Positions 39,617 to 49,705 of a stretch of DNA of 64,000 nucleotides are shown piece by piece; position 1 is the first letter of the stretch; every line of letters starts with the position of its first letter. A program made the position numbers and the translations under genes. The DNA comes from Bathynomus jamesi (lineage: Eukaryota; Arthropoda; Malacostraca; Isopoda; Cirolanidae). Location of the stretch: assembly GCA_023014485.1 (NCBI GenBank), contig JAJOZX010012244.1:55290-119289 (forward strand). The letters run 5' to 3'. The notes beneath the pieces were generated by a model. The model did no database searches. It was not told where the DNA came from and saw only the letters and a program-made list of their open reading frames with translations.

Positions 39617-42600
39617 CAGTGGCGTATCAAGGGAGGGGCGAGAGGGGCGACCGCCCCGAGCGGCACTTCCCGAGGGGCGGCAAATTACTGTCAGGCGGAC
39701 GCAGTATGCAAAATTTTGGGTTTTTTGTTTTAAAATGCAACCCTCCAAAAAATTATATCTCATCATTGTCGCGCGTTATTTGTGTACAAAATATCCATGG
39801 TTTTGATGAAAAATCATCATTAAATGCTATATGCCACCTCAATGCCACTATTTCCACAAATAGTTGCGTTAAATTTTCACATCGAAAGGTTGCCAGCCCT
39901 ATTTTTCAGACTTTCCCTATATTATTTAGGTTAGGCTTTGCATTCTTTGAGCTTTGATGATGTTAATAATTAATGGTTGTTTTATTTTGCAGATACCCTA
40001 CTGAATTAGCAAACATGAGCAAACGACAGAGACTGAGTGGTGCTGCATACAAGATCTTCGCGAAAAAAAAGAGGAGGAAGGCAAGCGTGCTGCTAAGCGA
40101 TTTCATCAGTTAATGGGATTCTCAGACACACCTTCAGTGCCTTCTGGAAGCAAGGAGATCAACCGCAATGTGACATATCTTTAGAGATAGATGTTCAAGC
40201 GACAACTTCAAGTGAACCCCCAATAATCAGGATCAACCCTCATCTACATCACAAAGTCACCCACCCACCCATCACCCACAGAGTCTGTTTAACGATTCTG
40301 GCAACTGGCCCGTTCCAATGACGGACAATTTGAGAATCGAACTCATTAAACGTGGACCATCACATTTGAAAAACATGAATGGACCCTTTCCAGCTGATTC
40401 AAACAATAGGTCAATGTCAAAAGTTTGGTATTTCAAAATTTTGGAAAATGGCGAAAAAAATTGAAAGGTCAGGCTAATCTTTCTCACCTTCAAAATGTAG
40501 CTTGCATTGCTTTTGCTGTCGTCTCTTCAACAACATCTCCAGTGCATTTGGAAAAGAAGAAGGATTTTTTGCCTGGAGGAAACTGAATCCAAGAGTACCT
40601 GAACATGAAAACAGTCCATATCATACCCGATGCTTTGAACAATGGAAAGAGTTGTCTATGCGCCTTCAGTTGAATGCTACAATAGATAATGCACATCAGT
40701 TGCAAATAAAACATGCTACTGCTAAGTGGAAAGAAATACTGAGACGAATTTATGACTGCATCATGTTCTTGGCAAAACAAGATCTTGCATTCCGAGGGCA
40801 CCGAGAGAACTTAAATGAAGAAGCTGGGCTAGCTGGCAATTCTGGAAACTTTTTGGAGTTAATAAAACTAATGGGCAAATATGACCCAGTAATTAGGGAA
40901 CATCTTACAAAAATACGAATGACTGACAAGATATCCACTACGTATTTGTCACCTAACATTCAAATGAGTTCATCACACTAATCGGCTGTAATGTTCGAAA
41001 ATGTATAATTGATAATGTGTCTAGTGCAAAGTACTTTGCAATAATTTTCGATAGTACACCAGATATATCGCATATTGATCAGATGTCTCAGGTAATTCGC
41101 TATGTGTCGATTAAAGATGGTAATGTAGAGGTGAAGGAATCCTTCGTTGATTTTATTAAATTAGAGGGGAAGACTGCTGAGGCAGTTACTGATCTCATTG
41201 TCACTAAGCTCCGTGAGGATGGGCTGGATATCCAGAATTGTTATGGTCAAGGGTATGACAATGCTGCTACGATGGCAGGTATTCATCTTGGAGTTCAACG
41301 CAGAATTCTTGATGTTAGCAAACACGCTGTTTTCATTCCTTGCAATAACCACTCGCTGAACTTGGCTGGAGTTCATGCCGCGGGACTGAGTCCTAATGCT
41401 GTAACTTTCTTTGGAACAATTGAACGAATTTTCGTCTACTTTTCTTCCTCTACTCATCGTTGGGATGTCTTAACAAAACATTCCAAAATCACTGTCAAGC
41501 GAGTCTCTGATACGCGGTGGAGTGCTAAGTATGATGCTGTTTCTAGTCTTAAGAAGAACTTGACTCACGTTGTTAGTGCCTTGGAAGAAGTGAGTGAAGG
41601 GGTCTCCGAAAATCTGGACACAAAGGGCGATGCTGAAGCTCTGTTGACCTCCATCATGTCATACATATTCATTGTGTACTTATTTTTCTGGGATCCAGTG
41701 CTGAAAGAAATCAATGATGCTCAGCTATATTTTCAAAGAAAGGGACTTGCTTTGGACCAGGGTGCATTAAAAATGAACTCTTTATCCGTGTTTTTAACTA
41801 ATGAACGAGAGGCAGTAGTATCAAACGCTGCAGATGCCGCCGAAGAGTTCTGTAATGAAATGGATATCAGTATAGACCGCAGAGTCAGGAGACGGAGAAG
41901 AATGCCTGGAGAGCAAGCTCGTGATGCTGGATTGACCGTGCAAGAGGATGTACGCAGAGAATTTTTTGAAATCATGGATCGTTTATTAGCAGAAATTGAA
42001 AAACGCACAGTTTGTCTTAAAAACATGAATGATCGCTTTGAATTTCTGTCTCCTTCGTACCTTTTGAATCAGTCCAAAGATGAAGAAATTAATACCAAGG
42101 TCAATAATTTTTCTTCCATCTACAATGACATTAATCCAGGAAGTCTACTGGAAGAAATAAAGCGTTTGCGCAGACATTTGCTCAGTTTCGAAAGCATAAG
42201 CGTCGACGATGATCCAAAGAACTGGGATATGTTAAAACTACTTCAGTGGATCGTTAAATGGGATCTAGTGGAATCTTTGCCTCATATAACAATTGCCCTC
42301 CGGATCTGTCTAACTACATGCATGTCCGTGGCAAGTTGCGAACGAAGTTTCTCGAAACTGAAACTTATAAAAACTTACCTCAGGTCAACTATAAGTCAAT
42401 CTAGACTGAGTAATTTGGCGATTATTTCAATTGAACGCGAAGTTGCAGAGACAATGGACATAGAAAAAATCATTCATGAATTTTCTGTTATGAAAGTCCG
42501 AAAATTTAACTAGGCATTATACATTATATAGTTATTGTTAAAATTATGTAGTGTATTATGTACGGTACATTATGTAGTATTGTTAAAATTGAAGTTGCTT

Positions 42601-42751
42601 TATTTAAGTTTTTCTTCCAATAAAAGTTTTGGTTAGAAATGTATTTTTGTAAAGGAATTGTTTTTAAAATTGAAAATTGTTGCAGGGGGTGGGGGGTGGG
42701 GCGGCGTTGGCATTTTCGCCCCGAGCGTCAAAAAGTATTGGTACGCCTCTG
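39617..42751 (+). mobile_element. hAT transposon 2, complete
   Basis: A 3135 bp element with ends CAGTGGCGTATCAAGGG and the complement of CAGAGGCGTACCAATAC, flanked by a perfect 8 bp duplication GTAGAGAA (39,609-39,616 and 42,752-42,759). The subterminal GGGGCGACCGCCCCGAG is a GC-rich palindrome echoed at the right end (TTTTCGCCCCGAGCG). It carries one transposase gene and a polyadenylation-type AATAAAA at about 42,618. Confidence 0.93.
40014..42513 (+). pseudogene. hAT transposase, TTF-type zinc finger group (mostly intact)
   Basis: The first coding exon starts at 40,014 (MSKRQRLSGAAYK, like MDKKRSKLSGAQFRKK in hAT 1) and is soon shifted. From 40,502 the frame gives the TTF-type finger (CFCCRLF, then W and HENSPYH), KDLAFRGH-like sequence and NEFITLIGCNVRKCIIDN across a one-base loss at about 40,960. 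A 498-residue open frame (41,017-42,513) follows. It has the GQGYDNAATMAGIHLGVQR catalytic Asp region, FIPCNNHSLNLAGVHAAGL (Cys-x2-His), SDTRWSAKYDAV (Arg-Trp), an Arg-rich insert and SVASCERSFSKLKLIKTYLR (dimerisation core). This is the best preserved hAT protein here. It groups with hAT 1 (ZMYM-like), and only the N-terminal part is badly damaged. Confidence 0.88.
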
Positions 42752-42839
42752 GTAGAGAATGATCCTTGTGTCGAAGAGCGTTCCGCACAAGATGAGGAGG
42801 GAGGCGTCGCTCTTTACATTAATTATACTGTGTGTTGTT

Positions 42840-42850
42840 TGCAGTTAAAA

Positions 42851-42886
<36 letters not shown>

Positions 42887-43038
42887 ATATATTATATATA
42901 TATATATATGAAAATGAAAATGAAAAGGTTTATTGGCAGACTATAGTCCATATGACAAATATTATTAATACAATGACAATTCATATACTAAGGATAGAAA
43001 TATATACAATTGATTAGAAATAATACTGTAATGTACTG

Positions 43039-43105
<67 letters not shown>
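42840..43105. repeat. Microsatellites around a second LINE 3' tail
   Basis: (TG)n(TA)n at 42,848-42,908 and (TA)n at 43,041-43,102 enclose 42,909-43,032, which is nearly identical to the LINE tail at 38,060-38,174 and in the same orientation. A 5'-truncated LINE tail bounded by (TA)n on both sides is the simplest reading. Confidence 0.8.
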
Positions 43106-43106
<1 letters not shown>

Positions 43107-43129
43107 GTAGAGCCATTCGTTTATAAGTA

Positions 43130-44165
43130 ACTGAACAGGTAAATAATGGAAATGATGTAGATATTATTTATTTGGAATTTAGTAAGGCATTTGACAAGGT
43201 TCCACATAGGAGACTTCTTTATAAATTAAAAGCTCACGGGATATCGGGGTCAGTTATAAATTGGGTAGAGAGATGGTTAGAAGACAGAGAACAGAATAAT
43301 TCTAAATAGTCATGAATCTGGGTGTCAGAAAGTTAAAAGTGGGTACCACAGTGATCCCTTACGCTTTATTTTATATCTAAATGGTTTAGAGAAGGGAGCT
43401 GGTAAGAAACTTTCTAAATTTGCAGATGATAAAAAAGTAGTTGCCCCAGTTACAAATATAGAAAATTCTTATAAACTACAAAAAGACTTTGATAGATTAG
43501 TTGCATGGACAAGTAAATAGCAGATGGAATTCAATGTTCAAAAATGCAAAGTCATGCATTTTGGTAGAAATAGTGAAAATTTTAGTTATGAGTGCAAGGA
43601 AACTGGTTAGAGGATGTTAAACAGGAAAAAGATCTTGGCATTATAAATAAACAGACAAACAAAGGTATAGTGAGTAGTGATCTAAAATTATCTAAGCAGT
43701 GTTTAAAGGCTAGAAATAAGGCAAATAAAATGCTAGGTATGATAAAGCGAAATGGTTGTTGAAGAGTAAGGAAGTTATCTATAAATTATATAATTATTAT
43801 GTTAGGCCTCACTTAGAATATTGCATTCAAGTTTGGTCCCCTCACCCCAGACATAATATTGATACGCTTGAAGGTATACAACATAGAGCAACCAAGCTTA
43901 TCCCTACTCTAAAGAAATTTGAATACAGGGAAAGACTAAAGGAACTGGGTATGTTTAATTTCAAGAGACGTTGTTTGAGGGGAGATATGATGCAGATGTT
44001 CAAAATATTTTCAGGTTTGGAGAATTCAGATGTAAGTAACTTTTTCTTATTGAGTGCAAGGCCGTATTATCCAATAGGCACAGTAGGCGCTGTGCCTAGG
44101 GCCTACGAAAACATTTTTGACCATCTTTTTTTTTGTAAAATAAAAACTGTAACAAAGATCTCTTC

Positions 44166-44218
<53 letters not shown>

Positions 44219-45410
44219 TAGAAGAGAGAGAGAGAGAGAGCAAGGATAGACACAGTGTATATACACAAAGAGGCAAAGTCATGTCAATGCCAATCGTGGT
44301 TTTTTTTTTCATAAAGTGCAAGAAATTAACACCCGAGATGAACTTTTCGAGATTTTTTCATTGCAAAATCAGCAATAACATCTTCAAATAGTGTTTTTCG
44401 CACAATCTCATTCTCAATAGAGAGTAAGTGCAAGAGAAGACAAGCGTTGTTGTCCCATGATTGATCGGAGACAGTTTTTTATCAGCCTTAGCTTCAAAAC
44501 AGAACGCTCCCTTCACAATTCCTTTCCAAAATGGCAAGATACATCCTTAGACAATGTAAACATTCGGAAAGCTGCTGATCAGCTTGTCAGATATTTGGGC
44601 TTTGAGCATATCTGCCACCATTTTTTCTCTGCATACAAATGCAGGAACAACAGGAATTCATCAGTGAATGCTTTTTCAAGATCTGCTTAATATGCAGCAA
44701 CCAATGCATTGCCCCGCAAACAACATTTTCACAAGGTTCACTATTATCTTGATACAACTGTATCATTAATGGTGATGAGTCCATTGGAGTTTTTGCACTA
44801 TCACTTTTCACATCCTTGTTTATGAACTTCAGAATAGATCCCTTGATCCCCTTCAATGCTTCATCCTTCTTTTCTTGTTTATTTCTCTTCTCATGTCCTG
44901 ATTCATACTTTCTTTTATATCCATCTGACATAATGAAAGACTGGGGAGGGTTGCATCAACTAAAATGAGAAAAAACAACAAAATTGTATACGAGTAAATT
45001 ATTTGAAATTAATGATTATTATTATTATTATTATTATTGTTATTATTATTTATTATTAATATTATTATTATAATTAAAAAAATTATTCAAGATAATTTTG
45101 ATCATCCATCTATCCATAGAAATCGATACACCCATAAAAATGCATCCACCAAAGGGCCTACGAAACAAAAGTACCTAAGGCCTACGAGGACCTCAATCCG
45201 GCCTTGATTGAGTGTGATGGAAAGACTCGAGGCATAATATGAAAATTAGAAAACAGACTTGTGGACTGGATCTACAAAAATACTTTTTCAGTCAAAGAGT
45301 AGTAGATTTTTGGAATGACTTGCCATATGATGTGGTAAACAGTAGCTTCTTAGTTAATTTTAAGAAAAATTTAGATACTTTCATGAGTGAAAGAGATAGT
45401 TTGTAGATTG
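43130..45410 (+). pseudogene. CR1/L2-like LINE, RT to C-terminus, split by a hAT derivative
   Basis: The frame starts in the RT domain: DIIYLEFSKAFDKVPHRRLL, INWVERWLEDREQ, KKLSKFADDKKVVAPV (catalytic Phe-Ala-Asp-Asp), MEFNVQKCKVMHFGR, SKQCLKARNKANKMLGMIKR, YYVRPHLEYCIQVWSPHPRH and RATKLIPTLKKFEYRERLKE. It is interrupted at 44,057 and resumes at 45,207 with DGKTRG, SQRVVDFWNDLPYDVVNSS and FKKNLDTFMSERDSL. Several stops and shifts occur (about 43,300, 43,520 and 43,600-43,760). The 3' UTR reaches to about 45,670. It is 5'-truncated and lacks the endonuclease. Confidence 0.82.
44057..45206 (-). mobile_element. Internally deleted hAT derivative with fused N- and C-terminal coding parts
   Basis: A 1150 bp insert with ends CAAGGCCGTATTATC and CAATCCGGCCTTG, flanked by a perfect 8 bp duplication ATTGAGTG (44,049-44,056 and 45,207-45,214). 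On the minus strand it encodes MSDGYKRKYESGHEKRNKQE and KGIKGSILKFINKDVKS, the start of a hAT protein. After a junction at about 44,600-44,700 it encodes SVLKLRLIKNCLRS, GQQRLSSLALT and VIADFAMKKSRKVH, the dimerisation end. The catalytic middle is absent, so it is non-autonomous. A (TA)n(GA)n tract (44,169-44,240) and an (ATT)n tract (45,014-45,075) lie inside. Confidence 0.85.
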
Positions 45411-45689
45411 CGAATAGTGTATATTCTTAGCTTAAGTTATGTAGGCTACTTTGGTAGCTCTGTAAATAATTGTATGTTGATTAGCTGACTTGAGATTGAC
45501 ATTTTGCACAATTTGATTATAAAATATAGCCCATGACTTGGATAACCTAGATAGGCCCGTGGCATCGCCATTGATATGAAGACCATTATCACCATGATTG
45601 CAAGACGCCAACCAAGACGAATGACCATGGTCAACGTGTTGGATGACTGACTCCTGACTACTTCTCATTCTGTATTAAGGTCAGGACAG

Positions 45690-46400
45690 GAGGAGCCTTT
45701 TCTGTCTCGGGAGGCCGAGAGACTACTGTCTCACTTAAGCACCTCGCCCCTGCTGGGGAATCTGAAACTCGAGAATATGAAAATACTAACGAAGGTGATG
45801 GTGTGTTAAACAACCATCCCCCGTCACCTACCATCCTGCCCTCAAATCCGTCACCCACCATTGCTCCCTCCAATCCCTCACCGGTCAATGCTCCTCAGAC
45901 TTCAGTAGATGATGGTAATCAAAATACAGAGTCCCCTATGACTGAGGTACGGCGATCAGGGCGTACTCGGTGTCCGCGTAGTTATTTTGAGGACTATATT
46001 CTTCAGTCTAAGTAGGAGGGAAAAATGTAATATTATAGTATTTTTCAGGTTTATGATGACTTTATTAGAATGTTATACCTAAGTAAAATCATTTGTGTTT
46101 ATATTCAATTCGATTAAACTGATGAATCTGATGATGTCTGAATTAAACTGATGAGATGTGAGATACTTTATTATATTAAGGTAATGATATTTTCTTTGAT
46201 GTAATTAATCCTAATCTGTAGTATAAACAATTCATATAAATGCCCTATGTTTACTATATCTATATTATTATTATTATAACTTGCGTCATTGATTATATAT
46301 ATATTTTGTGTACCATAACTATATTATTGTTATTCATATTAACAGGAATGTTGTTCAATTAAGTTGATTAAAGCCTAAGAAAAGGAGAGCGTTTCATTTC
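45690..46400 (+). pseudogene. Gypsy-type 3' end: polyprotein C-terminus, PPT and LTR part
   Basis: A Pro/Ser-rich frame ends in VRRSGRTRCPRSYFEDYILQ and a stop at 46,013-46,015. This resembles the RRSSRVPHPPDRL tail of the Gypsy element at 57,341. A purine-rich GGAGGGAAAAA then precedes TGTAATATTATAG, a plausible LTR start at 46,026, which runs to about 46,400. The 5' side is truncated against the LINE 3' end. The LTR end is unclear because another Gypsy fragment follows on the opposite strand. Confidence 0.6.
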
Positions 46401-46404
46401 ATAA

Positions 46405-48057
46405 GGCTTCACGTTCAAGTTGTGCATATCGTCTTTCAGTCTCAGTTGGTGTTCTAGAAGCAAAACAGATAGGCCTATCTACGCCATCAATGTGGCGAGA
46501 TAACACTGCCCCAATTCCATAAGAACTGCTATCTGCTGAAACTATGAGAGGAAGTTTGGGATCATAATGCACTAGGAGAGTGGACTTTGGTAGTACGTCC
46601 TTGGAAGCCTCAAATGCTTCCTTTTGGGTTTTCTCCCATCTCCACTGTTCCCCAGATCGTAATAACTTATTTAGGGGGGTTCAAGGAAAGTCGATGCATT
46701 AGGCAAAAATTTCCTATAAAAGTTTAGAAGACCTAAATAAGCTTGTAGCTGTGTGATGTTTTGCGGAGGTGGTGCATTTTTTATTGCTTCTAGTTTATCC
46801 ACCGTTGGATGTATGCTTAAGGCATCTATGCCGAACCCAAAATATGAAACCTCATTAGTAACCCACGAACACTTTTCTTTCTTTAGCTTAAGTCCGGCAT
46901 TCCAGAGTCTTTATAGAACTGTGGTTAATCTAGTTAGGTGTTCTTTTTTAGACGAACCTGAAATGAGGACATCATCTAGAAAACAAAGTACACCCGGAAT
47001 GTGACCTAGAACTTGGTCCATTGTCCTCTGAAAAATACCCGGAGCCGATGCTATTCCATAGCGTAGCCTATTGTACTTTATAGGTATCGGTGCGTATTTA
47101 TGATAGTTTTTTAGAATTTTCATTTAAACTTAGTTGAGCATAGGCTTGGGACATATCTAGTTTTGTGAAATATTTACCCCCAGCAAGAGAGCTAAATAAT
47201 TCATCAGGCTTGGGTATAGGGTAGCAATCTAGAAGGACTGCTCTATTTGCTGTTAAACGGTAATCCCCACATAACCGCACGGACTTGTCAGGTTTTAGTA
47301 CAGGAATTACTGGGACAGCCCACTTAGCGTGTGTGACTGGTTCGATAATTTTATCTTTGAGCAGCCTGTCAATTTCTAAATCTACCTTCTCCCGCAGTGC
47401 ATGCGCAATTGAACGAGCCTTACAAAATTTCGGAGTTACATTAGGGTCTACTTCTATACAGACTTGATGGCCTTTTAGGTTGCCTACTTCAGGCCCAAAA
47501 ACAGAAGAAAACTCCCTTAACAATGAGTCTATGTCAGACGGATATGAGAGTGTATGCACATCTGCCTGACCCTTTGGCAAAATTTTGTCAATGGGCATTT
47601 TCAAAGCATCAATCCAATCACGGCCTAGCAGAGTAGGCCCTTGCTCATCCACCACTAAAAGAGTTAAGGGATGAGACAAAGTTTTCTTGTTGAGTGTAAC
47701 TGTGATGGATGCTTCTTCACAAATAGGTATTTGTATGGCCCCATATTTTTTTAGTATTGTTTTAGATGCATATAGTTTAGGTGCATTTTTGAAAGTTTTG
47801 TCAAAAATTGTTTTGGACATGACAGTTCGGGTATATGGCCTATTTTATTACAGTTTCGGCAAACTGCTTCTTTAAAAGGAGAGTCCTTCTTCCGATGATG
47901 TTTTCCACACCCAGTACATGGCTTGGAAGGCTTTTCCTCCTGTTTAGCGTTTGAATTAGTAGGCTTAGCCGTATTTGCCGCATACCTTTTATTTGTTTGT
48001 CTAGTAGGCTCATTATGTCTGCCAGGCCTAGAAGATTTAAAGCTATTTACGTGTTGG
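46405..48057 (-). pseudogene. Gypsy element copy 1, internal pol fragment
   Basis: Nearly the same sequence as the internal region of the Gypsy element at 56,913-62,116 (compare 58,905-60,745). Reading leftward it covers the end of the zinc-knuckle region, protease and its downstream part (LLVVDEQGPTLLGRDWIDAL), RT (CGDYRLTANRAVLLDC, GGKYFTKLDMSQAYAQL, GVLCFLDDVLISGS) and the start of RNase H. A one-base loss lies near 47,090-47,100. The right edge (48,057) is the insertion point of BEL copy 2, and the matching sequence beyond it should lie outside the window. Confidence 0.85.
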
Positions 48058-48373
48058 TGTTATTATTTTTTTTATTGGGTTCAAAATCCCAGCTGAGCCG
48101 TGAACGGCCAAGCTCTGAAGGGCCAGTTCAACCTACAGCCCAAGTTAAGCTAAATTAAAAACTTACGAACTTGGAGGTCCTATTAGGTCCTACCTCAGGG
48201 TTGCTGACTCGATGTGGGCCTGCCTTAGGCCTCAGTTGCATGAATTTAAGATAAAAAAACAAAAGGGGCACTATTTATGGTCTTCTTTCTAAACCTTGCA
48301 ACAACAACACAACCTGCACCATTGCACGATGCAACAATCTTGTATCTAATAGCTTGGAATTTCATAGAGGGCC
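48058..48373 (-). mobile_element. BEL copy 2, 3' remnant: LTR part fused to a pol scrap
   Basis: 48,058-48,343 is a diverged reverse complement of the second half of the BEL LTR (48,685-48,978). It is followed by about 25 bp matching pol (reverse complement of 53,099-53,122), then the GGGCC target site at 48,369-48,373. An internal deletion has therefore joined the RNase H region of pol to the middle of the 3' LTR. The element continues at 55,657 on the other side of BEL copy 1. Confidence 0.85.
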
Positions 48374-48978
48374 TGTTAGAAAATCTAGAAGAGGAAGAAC
48401 CATTGTTGTCCCAAGGCGATACGATGACTAAGCTGATTGATGCAGCATTGCTTGTATATATATTAAGTTAAGGTGTATATATATCCATCTCATAATTGTA
48501 AGGTTAGTGAAAAATTAAATTAATTTAGAACTAGCATTTTTGAGCTCTTGTGGCATCGTTGTTTGGTCACATTGTTGGCATCATTTTGGGATGCTGCGCG
48601 TCCTTTCTACTCGTTTGTGGAAGGTCGTACGTAAAGGTGTGGTTTGATAGAGAGCTCTCTTGCAATTCAGTTTGGTTGTTTAGATACATGATTGTTGCAT
48701 CGTGCAATAGTCCAGGTTGCGTTGTTGTTGCAAGGTTCATAAAGAAGACCACAAATAGTACCCTTTTGTTTACCTTTTAAGTTCATGTAATTTAAGGTCT
48801 AAGGTAGGCCCGCATCGAGTCAGCAACCCTGAGGTTACCCTGAGGTAGGACCTAATAGGATCTCAAATCCGTAAGTTTTAATTTAGCTTAACTTGGGCTT
48901 TAGGTAGAACTTGCCTTTAGAATTTGGCCGTTCACGGCTCAGCTGGGATTTCGAACCCGACAAATAAATAAAATAACA
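48374..48978 (+). repeat. 5' LTR of BEL copy 1
   Basis: Starts TGTTAGAAAATCTAG and ends ATAAAATAACA (TG...CA). The first 58 bp match the end of the pol reading frame because the 3' copy overlaps pol. Confidence 0.93.
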
Positions 48979-48996
48979 TGGTCCTTCGAACCGGAT
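48979..48996 (+). other. Primer binding site of BEL copy 1
   Basis: TGGTCCTTCGAACCGGAT follows the LTR directly. TGG complements a tRNA CCA end, and TTCGAACC complements a T-arm sequence. The tRNA species was not assigned. Confidence 0.7.
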
Positions 48997-49085
48997 TTCT
49001 ACCCCAAGACTGAGTCAGTGACCATTTTTCGGCAAAGTTCTGATTGTGCAAATTGTATCCCAAGTTAGGCCTAGACGGGTTGAGT

Positions 49086-49545
49086 ATTATTGAGTTAAGG
49101 TCCCAGGGTAAAAAGTTTGGTCGCCCAATTGCGAAACTTGGCCAGTCGTCTGTCGTTTTTTGGCCTACTTTTTTTCCGATTTGGTTAATTTTGGGTTATT
49201 ATTGAGTTAAGGTCCCAGGGTAAAAAGTTTGGTCGCCCAATTGCGAAACTTGGCCAGTCGTCTGTCGTTTTTTGGCCTACTTTTTTTCCGGTTTGGTTAA
49301 TTTTGGGTTATTATTGAATTAAGGTCCCAGGGTAAAGTTTGGTCGCCCAATTGCGAAACTTGGCCAGTCGTCGGTCGTTTTTTGGCCTATATTTTTTCCG
49401 GTTTGGTTAATTTGGGTTATTATTGAATTAAGGTCCCAGGGTAAAGTTTGGTCGCCCAATTGCGAAACTTGGCCAGTCGTCGGTCGTTTTTTGGCCTATA
49501 TTTTTTCTGGTTTGGTTAATTTTGGGTCATTATTGAATTAAGGTC
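49086..49545 (+). repeat. BEL leader tandem repeat, about 110 bp, four units
   Basis: Units beginning TGAGTTAAGGTCCCAGGGTA or TGAATTAAGGTCCCAGGGTA start at 49,091, 49,203, 49,315 and 49,424, with a partial one at 49,534 (periods 112, 112, 109 and 110). Each contains GGTCGCCCAATTGCGAAACT. They lie between the primer site and gag. Confidence 0.93.
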
Positions 49546-49705
49546 CTGGGGTGAAAAATTTGGTATTCCATACTGGTGTTTGGTTAGTACCCCACTCAGC
49601 AATTCAGTTTATTTGAAAGTAAAATTTGCGTTTGATCAGTTTGGTTAAGTATTTCTGCCAATTCAGCTCATTTGGTATTGAGCCCAAGGGTTGTTTACAT
49701 TGAAG

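Noticed and set aside
39477..39806. Frame with Tyr-Ile/Cys-Val repeats
   Set aside because: It is a translation of the (AT)n(GT)n microsatellite and the hAT 2 end. The same applies to frames at 42,677-43,017 and 44,047-44,321.
49086..49545. Regular repeats resembling a CRISPR-like array
   Set aside because: The units are contiguous tandem repeats of about 110 bp without spacers, inside a retrotransposon leader of a eukaryotic genome.
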